A stretch of 64,000 nt of DNA from Solenopsis invicta (lineage: Eukaryota > Arthropoda > Insecta > Hymenoptera > Formicidae): NCBI RefSeq assembly GCF_016802725.1, contig NC_052673.1, forward strand, positions 2,734,037-2,798,036, in the 5' to 3' direction. The notes under the pieces are model-generated. The model had not been told where the DNA came from. It did no database searches and saw only the letters and a list, made by a program, of their open reading frames with translations. The stretch's first letter is position 1. Each line of letters starts with the position of its first letter. Made by a program: the position numbers and the translations under genes. This document shows, in pieces, positions 33,236-44,655 of the stretch.

Positions 33236-33522
33236 TGGCGGTGGCAGTGGTTGCGACGCACGATATTCAAAACTCTGCGCGTATCCCATATATGGCGCCG
33301 GCATACGCTGGCCGCTTTTTGGATATCGCGGTATTTCCGCTACAAGTATTGGTGGCGGTGATGCCTGCGGCGGCGGCGGCGGCGTTGGTGGTAGAGGCGG
33401 TGGTGGAAGCGGTTGTGCCGACACACGTTTTTTGGATGTGGTGGATGTGGTGGATGTGCTTGTGTTAGCACAGCCACCACATCCAGCCGTCCAAATTACT
33501 TGAAGACCGCCTTCACTCTTTG
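33236..33522 (-). CDS. Candidate host gene, upstream exon (proline-rich)
   Basis: Minus-strand exon between an acceptor (GTATTGCAG, 33531-33523) and a donor (GTAACG from 33235). It is open over 95 codons in the phase that joins the 32785-33039 exon in frame. The product has a Cys/Gly stretch (WTAGCGGC), a Ser/Thr run, a polyproline segment (LPPPPLPPTPPPPP) and PYMGYAQSFEYR. The intron between the exons is 196 bases and carries CT and CACG microsatellites. Upstream exons and a start were not found. Composition alone could create such a frame, so confidence is limited. Confidence 0.38.
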
Positions 33523-33669
33523 CTGCAATACAAATAAAATAATATTAAAACACAAATTAAAACAGATTAAAAACAAATATAAATTTCAGAGATAGATGAA
33601 AAGTCATTCAATTTTAAAATAAATTTATTTAAATCTCGGCTTCCATAGGATCCTTTATATCACATTTTG

Positions 33670-34170
33670 CAAACTTCTTCGGCATGACATCAGAAAGTTA
33701 CCAGTAACATTTTAACAAGAGAGACCTCTCAGAAGGAGTGTGCACAAGTTGAAATAAAGGGTTATCATGGAAGTCAAGATATAAAATAATTTATTTCAAA
33801 ATTGAGTAACTTTTTCAACCTATGTTGGAAATAAAATTTTTTGTAACTTGGCTTCTGAGAGGAACCTCTTCTTGAAATTATACTGACAACTCTGATATGT
33901 CATCCTGAAGGAGTGTGCACAATTACAAATAATGGGTTCTCGTGGAAGCCGACTTATAAATAAATTTATTTTTAAATTCAGCGACTTTTTCAATCTATGT
34001 TGAAAATAAATTTTTTTGTAACTTGGCTTCTGGGAGGAACCTCTTCTTGAAATTGTACTGACAACTCTGACATGTCATCCTGAAGGAGTGTGCACAATTT
34101 GAAATAAAGGGTTCTCATGGAAGCCGACTTATAAATAAATTTATTTTTAAATTCAGCGACTTTTTCAATC
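33670..34170 (+). repeat. 175-bp tandem repeat, about three units
   Basis: Anchors GGCTTCTG (33851, 34026) and GAAGGAGTGTGCACAA (about 33736, 33908, 34081) recur at about 173-175 base intervals. The first unit is the most diverged. The size is in the range of nucleosome-length satellites. No coding content. Confidence 0.85.
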
Positions 34171-34175
34171 TTTTC

Positions 34176-34505
34176 ATTAATTCTTTCCTACACAAGTTTA
34201 TGTTTTTGAATTCTGCAAGAAATTATATTTGTACGTTATTTGCAGAAACGCGGTTTTTTATAATTTCATAGAAGGAAGTAGATAGTTTATTTGGCGGAAA
34301 ATAATATGACTTAGAGAGAAACATCATTAATTTTTATACACGCTTCTACGTATGAGTATTCTACAAATTTAATAATGACATATATATATATTGATCAACT
34401 TTTTCAATAATTATTGATAATATGTATAAACTTGTAAAAAAAGGTGACTATGTTATACGACAGAATACTCATACGCACGCGGCGGTGAGGTAAAGGGGAA
34501 TGCTC
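34176..34505. other. AT-rich flank of the LINE array
   Basis: AT-rich DNA with a perfect 14-bp inverted repeat (CGTATGAGTATTCT at 34349-34362, mirrored at 34462-34475). It switches to GC-rich sequence at 34476, just before the left copy of the proposed target duplication (34490-34505). Confidence 0.5.
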
Positions 34506-34759
34506 CCCCTCGACGGAGATCAACCTTGACGTGGTGGGGCTCCCTCCTCCTCGAGTCGCCTTCGGGCGAGGAGAGGTGGAGGGCTAAGAGATCTCCAACG
34601 ATGACGTCTGCCTTCTTTTGGAAGGCCGAAGCACCTCAAGGCGCATATGCGCGGAAGGGCCATAAATAGGGGTGCCTGTGGACCCACCGTGTTTGGAGAG
34701 GGCGTCGCTTGCGGCGTGCGTCCTGGCACGGTGGTAGCCGCACCCCTGCACGAGGAAGA

Positions 34760-36080
34760 CGGGCCGGCGGGATCTCAGTACTACTGAACCCGCCGGGCTG
34801 GGCCGTCTCTGAGCTGCCCGGACGAGTCCGTGGCAGAGACGAGACGGCGTGGGATGTCCCGGCGCGTGCACCGCGGAAAACTCTCCCAGGTGCATCGGGT
34901 CGGGACGGCCCCCGGGCCGCTCAGACGTTTCCGAGACGGGGCCGGGAGCGTTCGTTCTTTCGTTGTTCTGGGGGCGGTAGGCGTCCTGCGAGAGGACCTT
35001 CTGTCCCGGAGCGGAGCGTCTGCCGCTCCCCCCTGAGGAGAGGCCGGGCCGTTGGGATCTCGGTACTCCGGACCCAGCGGGCCGGGCCGTCTCCGGGCCG
35101 CCCGGAGCTTGTTCCGGGGCGGGGTCGGAGCGGCGGAGGATGGTTCGGCGCGTACCTTTTTGGGGGCTCTCCCCGAGGTTGCGGACTGGACTGGCCCCGG
35201 GGCCGCTCGGAAGCTTCCGAGTCGTTTGGACCCGAGACGGTGCTTGGTTCGGCGGTAAGCGGCGACCGCCATGTTTGGTTAGTTAGACTAGGGTAGATTC
35301 CCCGTCCCTCTCGATGTGACCCACCTCATCGTGGTGAGAGGGTGAACTCCATCCCCGAATGTCTTCGGGGATGGGGGCCAAGAGGTCACGAGGAGGGCAT
35401 TTGTCTTCAGACCGAAGGCAGATGCCCTGCCCAAGGCGCCTCCGGGCGCGGCGGGCACGAGAAGAAGAGGGGCTGGTAATCCCCGTGTCTGGGGACGGTG
35501 TCGTTCTCACGGCTCGCGTCCTGGCATGGGGAGAGCCAGTCCCTCCGGGAAGGACGGGCCGGCGGGTTTGGCGTTGCCAATCTCGTCGGGCTGGGCCGTT
35601 TCCGGGCCGCCTGGACTTATTCCAGGGCAGGGTCGGAACGGCGGAGGTGTCCCGGCGCGTGCACCGCGGGAAACTCTCCCCGGTGTATCGGATCGGGATT
35701 GCCCCCGGGCCGCTCGGACATTTCCGAGGCAGGGCCGAGGGCGTGCGTTGTCGAGCGGTGATCTTGGCCGTGAGGGGACCTGTCCCGAAACGGAGCGACC
35801 ACCGCTCTCGCGCAGGATGGACGGGCCGTTGGGCTCCGGAACTCCCGGACCCAGCGGGCTGGGCCGTCTCTGGGCCGCCCAGAAATCTTCCGGGGCAGGG
35901 TCAGAGCGGTGGTGGCGGTCCGACGCGCTCCTCGCGGGAAACTCTCCCCGAGGTTGCGGGCCGGACCGGCCCCGAGGCCGCTCGGAAGTACTCCGAGTCA
36001 GGGCTCGGGGCGAGACGCGTGTGCCCGGTGTCTCCGCGACGGCGCCCCTTCCGAAGCGGGACACTGGGTGGTGATGTGTC
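34760..36080 (+). repeat. Tandem 5' UTR modules of LINE copy 1
   Basis: A module built from two related sub-units (A, ending near CATCGGGTCGGGA; B, ending near GAGGTTGCGG) occurs twice: about 34760-35280 and about 35540-36070, roughly 780 bases apart. Shared anchors are GGGCTGGGCCGTCTC-like and AAACTCTCCC-like sequences. The same A-B pair is present once in LINE copy 2 (43750-44280). Repeated 5' modules of this kind act as promoters in some other LINEs; that role here is inference. Confidence 0.75.
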
Positions 36081-36443
36081 TGTCGTGAGGACCGTGTACC
36101 TCGCGGCAGACGTGCTGGTCGCCACGGCGGTTAGGGTGCGGAGGGGGCGTCGCCTCCGTTGCCCGATCTGTACGGGGCCCCCCGGGTGGCGCCACCCGTG
36201 ACGGTACCCCCGCAGTCGGAGGCGGGGGACCCCCGAAAGCCTATGCGGGGTGAGTCCTTGATGGCTCCCTCGCATAGGTGTGTAAGGGGCTGGAGGCCCG
36301 CGCCCCGGATGTAACATTCCCGGGTCCTGCGCCATAAGCCGACCCCCTCGGAGTACCGGGGGCACCCGTACCAGGCATGTTTTGGCGTGGTGGGAGATAC
36401 GGCGGTCGGTCCAGCCGTCACGGGGAGTGGGATAGTACAAAGA

Positions 36444-38923
36444 ATGAACACGAACAATAATATAAACAAAACGAAGGGCGGGTCTACCGCTGGCACAGCA
36501 GGCTGCAGCAGCTACAAAAACGTAGCTCCTGCTGAGGGGAGGGACAGCGCCCCCGTTGTGAGGGGCCCGAGCTCCGGAGGTGAACCGGAGCTCTTCAGCC
36601 CTGTGCAGGCTGGCGACCCTGGGAGCTTTAAGGTTCCCAGATTCGTCAGTAATGTGGTGGTGGCGCATCCACAATTTGAGGTGGTCTTCCCGCCTCTCCC
36701 GGGGGCCAACGCCCTGCCGGGTTTGGAGGGTCGGGTGCCGGAGTTGATTGAGGTCACTCCGGATCCCGCGATGGAGTACGACTCTGGGGAGGAGTCCACT
36801 GAGACGGACGCCAGCTGTGCCACGACTTCGACCACAGCCAGTCGTAAACGCGCAAAAAAAGCCTCGTCCTCCGGAGCCGTCAAGGTAAGGAAGACGAGGT
36901 GCGCTATCTCCGCGGAGACCCGCGAGGACGTCTACGTTCAACAACAGGCGGAGGTTATTAGGAAATGACAGGAGCAAAGGAGCACCCCTGTGACGAAGGC
37001 TCTACTGGGTAGACCTGCAGGCTCAGGTGTGCAATCAGTTGACCTCACCAAGCTCCCAGCTAGGGACCTTGAAATTGAGGTTACGAAGAGTATGGCCCGC
37101 CTCCGCGAGGTGGCGGAGTACAAAAAGGGCCTGAAGGGTACATCCCAAAAGGCCCTCAGGGAGATCGCGACACTCGCGGAGCAAGCGGTGAAGGTGCTGG
37201 GGTGCAGAACCCAAAGCGAGGAGGTGAAAAAGCTCCAGGAGGCAAATGAGCGCCTGCGACGGGACTACGACTCCCTGAAAAAAGACCTCGAAGACATCAA
37301 GAGGCAGCTCGCGGGTGCTCTTGCCTGTAGGGAATTAGGGGAGCCGGCGAACACGAGGTCTCCCTCTGGGGCGGCTGGCTCCTCCACCAAGAAGAAGAAG
37401 TGGATTGTTTCCTCTGATTCTGAGGAGGACACTGTCCGGGTCTCGGGGCCTGTGCCGCCACCCCCTGCGCGGCATCACCGGTCCCGAGCGGGGTCCCAGC
37501 GGAGTCACCGTTGGGCGGGAGTGAGATCCTCGGGGAGCCTGCCCTCTTGAGCGAGGGAAACCAGAAACTCCTAGACGCCATTCTCCTGAAAGTCAGCGTC
37601 ATGGTGGAGGCCAAACTGGACGGGATCCGCGACAGACTCTTGCCAGAGAGGTCGCATAGACCCCTGCTGGCCTATGAGAGGGAGAAGAGCGGAGCAGCGG
37701 CCAAGGGCCGGAGCCCTGTGCCGGTGCCTTCGGTAGCCCTCCCGGGATCTTCCGGTAAGACGGCCAAAACCAAAGAGGTGGCCAAACCCTCTGGCAAGGG
37801 CCGGGAACCGAAGTCGGTCCCCAACCCTATCACTGGCCCACAGACTGCTGCGCGGGCGGCAGCCGCGACCTCCTCCCTCTCTGCTCCATCTGCCTCTCAG
37901 GAGGCTTGGACGGAGGTGGTGGGAAGGAAGGCCAAGAAAAGGAAGAATGCTAAAGGAGCCGGAACCGCCGCCGGCCCTGTCCTATCGGGTCCCCCTAGGA
38001 AAGCTGGCCCGGCGGCTGCCCGGCCCACTAATGGGGGTCAGAAGACTAAAGAACCTGCGAAAGCGAGGAAAATAAAGGTCAAGGTACCCAAGCGTGCGGC
38101 TGTCGTCCTGACTGCGGTGGACGGAGAGAAGACCAGCGTGGCGGATGCCCTGGCGAAGGTCCGCAACGAGATTGACCTTCGCAGTATGGGCATCGCCTCG
38201 CTGCGGCCTAGGAGGGCCCTCACCGGGGCCATCATGTACGAGGTCCCCGGTGAACAGAGCCTGGAGGGGGCGGTCAGGCTGGAGACCCGACTCCGGGAGA
38301 TCCTCAACCCGGAGGAGGTCAAGGTCTCCAGGCCGGTAAAGACCGCCGAACTCCGTCTCTCCGGGCTAGACGACGTAACAGCCGCTCAGGACGTTGCGGA
38401 GGCGATGGCGAGGGTCGGGGGGTGTGCTGCCCAGGATGTCCAGATTGGGACGATAAGGCGGCCGCGCAGCGGGCTGGGCTCCGTCTGGATCCGTTGCCCG
38501 GCGGCCGCGGAGTCAAAACTGACGCAGGCGGGAAGGGTGAAGGTGGGCTGGGTCATGGCCAGGGTCGAGGCCCTGAGACCCAGGCCTGCCCAGTGCTACC
38601 GCTGCCTTAGGGCGGGTCACACGATAGGTAACTGCGACTCGCCCGTGGACAGGAGCAACCTGTGCTACAGGTGCGGTCAAGCTGGCCACGTGGCGAGTCG
38701 CTGCGAGGAGGCCTTCAGGTGTCCCGTCTGCGCCGACCTGGGCAGACCAGCGGGGCACCGATTCGGCGGACCCGCATGCACCCCGCCCCCCACGGCCAAA
38801 AAAGCGGCCGCAAGTAAGGCGGCGGGAGGAAGAGGAGTGGAGGTGGTGGCAGGTCCTAGCTCTGCCCCCCCCGTAATTGTGGAAGGAAGTAGCCTGGAGG
38901 AGGTGATGGACACTGACCTCTAA
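36444..38923 (+). pseudogene. LINE copy 1 ORF1: gag-like protein with zinc knuckles, one stop and one frameshift
   Basis: The ATG at 36444 (MNTNNNINKTKGG) opens a frame with TGA at 36966-36968. It continues in the same frame to about 37500, then shifts to the frame that ends at 38921-38923. The middle region (37080-37320) is heptad-rich (coiled coil). A long basic Ala/Lys/Pro linker follows. The C-terminal half has an RNA-binding-like domain and three zinc motifs: CYRCLRAGHTIGNC, CYRCGQAGHVASRC and CPVC...H...C. The TAA stop overlaps the ATG of ORF2 as TAATG. Such proteins bind the element RNA. Confidence 0.85.
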
Positions 38924-41900
38924 TGGCCTGTCATCGCCTCCTCCAGACAAATATTAACCACTCCGACAGGGCACAGGACCTTCTGATCCAGACCATGGCG
39001 GAGTGGGATATCGAGCTGGCGATCGTGGCCGAGCCCTACGCCGTCCCTCCTGCCGATAACAGGTGGCGGGGCGACACGGCGGGGTTGGTTGCGATCGTCG
39101 CAAAAGGAGGAAGCGCCGCCTCTTCCCTTGTCCCCGTGTCGAGGGGCGAGGGATACGTCGCCTGCCGATGGGGGAATAGGGCCATCGTGGGGGTTTATAT
39201 CTCCCCCAACATCTCGCCCGAGGACTTCGAAGAGAAGATCGAGGAGGTTGAGAGGGTCGTCCGCCGCCTGCAGCCGGGTGCTGGTGGCGGGCGATTTCAA
39301 CGCTCGGTCCGTTGACTGGGGCTGCCCAGCCACGGATACGAGGGGCGAGATGTTGGGGGACTGGGCCGCCGCACTGGACCTCCATGTGTTAAACAGGGGT
39401 TCGGTGCCCACTTGTGTGGCGGCCCGAGGGAGCTCCATCGTGGACATCGCGATGGGCTCCCCGGAGGCGCACGGCGAAATTGCCGACTGGTCGGTCTTGG
39501 ACGAGGAGACCCTGTCCGACCATCGGTATATACTGATGGAGGTCTCCTCTCCGACTCCAGTGAGAGAGCCGTGCGCCCGGCCCGCAGGGCCAGAAGGCGC
39601 CCCCCCGCGATGGTCCCTAAAACATCTGGACCCCGACCTGGCGATGACCGCTGCCATCGCCAAATCCTTGGAGGTTCCCCCAGAGGAGGTTGACGTGGAA
39701 GAGGAGGCGGCTTGGTTCCGGGAGGCGATGTCGCAAATCTACGACACCGCTATGCCCCGGCGCCGTATGGGCGGGCCTCCAAAGAAGAAGGCTGTGTACT
39801 GGTGGACGCCGGAGATCGCTTCTCTGAGAGTAGAGTGTAACTCCGCGCGTCGCCAGTACACGCGATACCGTCGGAGGAGAAGGGCGGCGGAGGAAGAGGC
39901 GGCCCGGCTTTATCAACTCTACCGGGCCGCTAGGAAGGCCCTCCAGGCAGCCAGTGCCAAGTCCAAGGCCAATGCCTGGGGGGAACTGCTGGAAACCCTG
40001 GACGGAGACCCATGGGGGCGCCCGTACCGCCTAGTCCGGAATAAGCTCCGGCAGGCGGCGCCCCCCACAACGGAGTCTCTCCATCCGGGGTTCCTTAGAG
40101 AAGTTGTCGCCGCCCTCTTCCCGACGGACCCAGAAGAGGAGGCCCGCCCCCGCGAAGACCCGGCCCTGGTCAGCGAACGCACTCGGTGGTCGGAAGACCT
40201 CAGGGTCACCGAGGGGGAACTGGCCAGGGCCATAAAAAGGATGAGGAGGAGAAACGCCGCTCACGGCCCCAATGGTGTGCCGGGGCGCGTATGGGCTATC
40301 GCCCTCAGTGTTCTGGGGAGCCGCCTCAGGCACCTCTTCGACAGGTGCCTGCAGTTAGGGCGGTTCCCCAAACAGTGGAAGGAAGCCGGGCTCGTCCTCA
40401 TTCCCAAGCCTGGGAAGCCCGCGGATGACCCCTCGGCCCACCGGCCTATCTGCCTGATAGGCGAGGTGGGTAAACTTTTCGAGAGGGTCATAGCGTCGCG
40501 CCTCGTCACGCACATGTCGATGGTGGGCCCCGATCTGGAGTACGTCCAGCACGGTTTTCGGCCGGGCAGATCAACCGTTGGAGCGATCCAGCGGTTGAAC
40601 TACCTGGTCGATCGCGCTGTGGGCCGGGGCAGGGTGGTGCTGGCGATAAGCCTGGACATCGCCAATGCGTTTAACACCCTGCCCTGGAGTAAGATTAGGG
40701 AGGGCCTCCGTAGAAAAGGGGTCCCTCCCTATCTAGAGGAGGTGATCGGGGCTTACCTTGGCGACCGCGTGGTCGTGTGCAGGGACCGAGACGGCAACAC
40801 TATAATTAGAATGGTCAGCAGGGGAGTGCCGCAGGGCTCGGTCGTGGGGCCGATTCTGTGGAACGTGGGCTACGACCGTGCCCTGGATTTCCGCCTCCCT
40901 GCGGGGGTGTCGTTGGTTGCCTATGCCGACGACACCCTGGTTGTCGTCTCGGGACAGACCTGGGGCGAGGCGAGACGCATCGCGAGGGACGGGCTCGGCG
41001 TCATGCTGAGGAGGATCCGTCGCCTGGGCCTGAAAGTGGCCCTGAGCAAAACGGAAGTGCTCTGGCTCGGGGGCCGAGGCGAGAAAGGCCCGGGCTACAG
41101 GAGCCTCCTCATCGAGGGTACACGGGTCGAGGTGAAGTCCCAGATAAAGTATCTGGGGCTGATCCTCGACTCGAAGTGGGGCTTTCGACCCCACTTTGAA
41201 TGGATGGCCGCCAGGTTGGGTTCCGCTATCTCTAGTTTTAGCAGTCTAATGCCCAACCTGCGCGGGCCATCAGAGAAGGTACGCCGCCTCTATATGGGGG
41301 TGGTGCGGTCAATCGCTATGTACGGGGCGCCCGTGTGGTGCGGGGCCCTGGTGGCCAATAACAACAATATATGTTTGCTCCAAAGGGAGCAACGCAAGAT
41401 GGCCATCAGGGTCTCGCGCGCGTACCGCACCATCTCCTGGGAGGCGGTGTGTTTGTTGGCGGGCTCACCACCGTGGGCCTATGTTGCGTGCTCCCTCTCA
41501 GACACGTATGAATGGAGGGCGGGGCTTGCCCGCGGGGGCGAGCCTGCCACACCAGAGATAGTAGAAGCCAGGCATAGACAGGCTCGCCGGGAGGTCGTCG
41601 AGCACTGGCGAGAGCGCCTGCCCCACGCAAGGGCAGGCCTGAGGGTGGTCGAGGCCGTTGGTCCGGTCCTGATAGAATGGGTGGGCAGGAGGCACGGGGG
41701 TCTCTCGTTCCACACGACGCAGGTGCTCTCCGGGCATGGTTGTTTCGGAGAGTACCTGCACGAGAAGGTCGGGCGAGAGGCCACCACCAAGTGCCATCAC
41801 TGCCCAGAGGTGAGGGACACGGCGCAACACACTCTAGAGACATGCCCCGCTTGGGCTGTTGAGCGCCGTGCCGTCACCGATAGAATAGGGGTTGACCTCG

Positions 41901-42379
41901 ACCTCCCTACTGTAGTGGGCCGGATGCTCTCCAGTGCGGACGATTGGGCAGCGGTAGCCTCCTTCTGCGAAGCTGTCATGTCGCAGAAGGAGGCAGCGGA
42001 GCGAGCACGGGAGGAAGATCCCGATGCGCCGCCGGAGAGGAGGCGAAGAAGGGGGGGAGGCGCAGAAGGTACCTGCAGCAACACCAGCAGCAGGGGCCTC
42101 CTCCTCCCCCTTAGACTGTTGTGGGACGTAGACGTGTGTGTACGTGTGTGGAGGAACGGTGGAGAGGGGGGACCCTCACTGCGCCGGCTAGACCGGACGG
42201 AGGGCCCTTCCCTCACCACCGTTAATGGGAGGGACGGGGGTGGGAATAGGGCTGGCTCCGCCGCTCTCTTCCTGCCCCACTGGGGTTCGCTGGGGGGCCC
42301 TCCCGGTGGCGACGTCATTGCGCGTCGTCGCCGGGATGGCCCGCTGGCGCGGCTTAGGGCTCCCCCTGCGGGGGTTTGA
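38923..42379 (+). pseudogene. LINE copy 1 ORF2: endonuclease and reverse transcriptase, one frameshift
   Basis: Starts with the ATG of TAATG at 38921-38925. Endonuclease motifs: LLQTNINHSDRAQDLL, AEPYAVPP, then GDFNARSVDWG and LSDHRYI. One frameshift at about 39290 moves the frame before GDFNA. The reverse transcriptase (about 40200-41200) includes HRPICLI, GFRPGRSTVGA, LDIANAFNTLPW, GVPQGSVVGPILW and the catalytic YADDTLVVV. The C-terminus has the CCHC-type finger typical of the R1 group (CHHC...H....C, about 41791-41850). The last about 100 codons run into 3' UTR-like sequence, so the natural end may be earlier. Open over more than 3 kb after the shift. Confidence 0.9.
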
Positions 42380-42866
42380 GCCGAGCCGAGAAGGAACGGT
42401 GGGAAGGGGGGACCCTCACAGCGCCGGCTAGACCGGACAGAGGGTCCTTTCCTCTCCACCGTTGAGGAGGTACGCCTTGGGCGGAATCAGCGGCGGGGTA
42501 GTTGCCCGGCTGACCCGTCTCGGGGCTTGGGACGCGGGAGTGCGTACCTAGGGCTCTCTCCTAAGGGGGTCCGACGCACTCTCGGCGTCCCGGTTCGGGC
42601 GGCTGGGGCTCGACTTCGGTCGAGTTCTGGCCACTAACTCCGGAGGGGGGTTCCCGCTTTCGGGCGGGGACCCGTTTGAGCTAGGACGGATCGCGGTGCA
42701 TGCTTAGTTCGATCCCGTGATCCGTCCCGAGCCCAGATGCCGGAAAAAGTTGGGTTTTAGTGAGTATGTCGGCTAGTCAGGTCGACGAGTCTCACATACA
42801 CCGCGTTCCTGTCCCCACAGGACCGGGGACCCATAAAGGCGTTTCCCAACTATTAAAAAAAAAAAA
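42380..42866 (+). other. 3' UTR and A tail of LINE copy 1
   Basis: GC-rich UTR. A 60-base block (GGGACCCTCAC...CCGGCTAGACCGGAC) occurs at about 42168 and again at about 42409. Stable hairpins include CTCGACTTCGGTCGAG. It ends in a 12-A tail. Confidence 0.75.
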
Positions 42867-43630
42867 GGCTAGATTCCCCGTAGGGATTCGGGGTTGATCC
42901 GTGGCCTTCCGAGGCTGCGGACTCCGGATACAGGAAGCGGCTTCCTGCGGTTCCCGAGCTCGCTAGGGGGTCTACGGTCCCTCGTAGGCCGTAGATTCAG
43001 GGACTTCAGCGACCCTGGCGCCCGAGCTGAATACCGTAATCCATCACGTGCTGAAATTACGCACGGGACGGACCGGGGGCCTGGGCTTCACCGCCCGGGC
43101 CTCGAGGAGTAAACCTCTATAAAAATCCAAGGGTGGCGTCCGTGGCACGGGGTCCGGTGTCGTGTAACAGCGGTGCTGGTCTCTGCGTCGCGGACGCCAA
43201 CTTCGTCAGTTGGATGGCAGCTTGCTGCCATACTGTTAGGGGTGGCCCGTAGGGGTCCGAAGTCGATCCGTGGCCTTCCGAGGCTGCGGACCGACTCCGG
43301 ATACAGGAAGCGGCGTTCCTGCGGTTTCCCGAGCTCGCTAGGGGGTCTGCCGCCTCTCGTAGGCCGTAGACTTAGGGACTTCAGCGACCCTGGCGCCCGA
43401 GCTGAATACCGTAATCCATCACGTGCTGAAATTACGCACGGGACGGACCGGGGGCCTGGGCATCACCGCCCGGGCCGCGAGGAGTAAACCTCTATAAAAA
43501 TCCAGGGTGGCGTCCGTGGCACGGGGTCCGGTGTCGTGTAACAGCGGTGCTGGTCTCTGCGTCGCGGACGCCAGCTTCGGTAGTAGGCGGGCTGCGAAGG
43601 CGTTCGCTTTCAGCGCGAAAGCGAACGCAG
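42867..43630 (+). repeat. 369-bp tandem modules at the 5' end of LINE copy 2, with hairpin
   Basis: Anchor GATCCGTGGCCTTCCGAGG at 42896 and 43265 gives a period of 369. Both units end with GGGTGGCGTCCGTGGCACGG and GTCGCGGACGCCA. A stable hairpin CGTTCGCTTTC...GAAAGCGAACG follows at about 43599-43628. Confidence 0.85.
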
Positions 43631-44655
43631 GGCCCAAGGCTCATCGCACGGAGAGCCTATTGCTAGGAGGGGTGGCCGATGACCTGTGTCGGTGGACGGT
43701 GTCGCTTTGCGGCTCGTCTCCTGGCATGGAGGGAGTCTGCACCCCGCGGAGTGGGACGGGCCGGCGGGACCTCGGTGTTAGCGAACCCGTCGGGCTGGGC
43801 CGTTTCCGGACCGCCCGGACTTATTCCAGGGCAGGATCGGAACGGCGTGGGATGTCCCGGCGCGTGTATCGCGGGAAACTCTCCCCGGTGCATCGGGTCG
43901 GGACGGCCCTCGGGCCGCTCGGACGTTTCCGAGGCGGGGCCGGGGACGTGAGTGGCATGGAGCGATAGGCGTTTCCGCGAGGGGATTCATCTCGGAGCGG
44001 AGCGCCTGTCGTCTCCCGGGCAGAATGGACGGGTCGCTGGGACCCCGGTATTTCCGGACCCAGCGGGCTGGGCCGTCTCCGGGCCGCCCGGAATTATTCC
44101 GGGGCAGGGTCGGAGCGGCGGAGGACGGTCCAGCGTGCGCCTCATGAAAAACTCTCCCCTAGGTTGCGGGCTGGACCGACCCCGGGGCCGCTCGGAAATA
44201 TTCCGAGTAAGGGGCCCAGGGTGTTTTGTTGGGTTGACGACAGGCGACGACCGTTTCCCCTTCCGAAGTCGCCTGTCGTCGGCCGGAGTGCCCTCTCCGC
44301 TGGATAGATCAGGGGGGGGGGGACGAAGGGCCTGCTGGTCGCCACGGCGGGTAAGGTGGGGCCGGGGAGCAGCGACCCATACCCCCAACCGTCCGTGGGG
44401 CCTTCCCGGGATATCCAAGCTTTGGGAAGCGGCAGTGCGGTGCCCGCGAGGTCGGAGGCGCGAGAGCCCTTAAAAGCCCCCCAGCAATGGGGTGCCGAGT
44501 AGGGGCCCGAAGTCCAATGGGGAGATGCCCATCCTCCCCCAGTGACATATGTTCACCCCCCGGGGGAACTCGGGACCCGGTGCGGATCATGTTTTCGGCC
44601 GGTGAGGGTACACCCTGGTGGACGGAGCCGCACTGCTCCCGAGAAACAAACAAAA

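Larger units (their letters stand above)
34506..42866 (+). mobile_element. R1/SART-clade LINE, copy 1
   Basis: GC-rich non-LTR retrotransposon with a 5' UTR of about 1.9 kb (34506-36443), ORF1 (36444-38923), ORF2 (38923-42379), a 3' UTR with CUUCGG-type hairpins (for example about 42608-42623) and a 12-base A tail (42855-42866). It is followed immediately by a second related element in the same orientation. It is inactive because ORF1 has a stop and a frameshift, and ORF2 has one frameshift. Confidence 0.88.

Noticed and set aside
34709..36201. Several long GC-rich frames in the 5' UTR of LINE copy 1
   Set aside because: Repetitive GC-rich modules give open frames on both strands with no recognisable domain; the ORF1 start is clearly later at 36444.
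42380..42866. Idea that (TTAGG)n telomere repeats flank the LINE array, as for TRAS/SART
   Set aside because: No TTAGG array is present at 34480-34510 or 50817-50860; only isolated TTAGG words occur.
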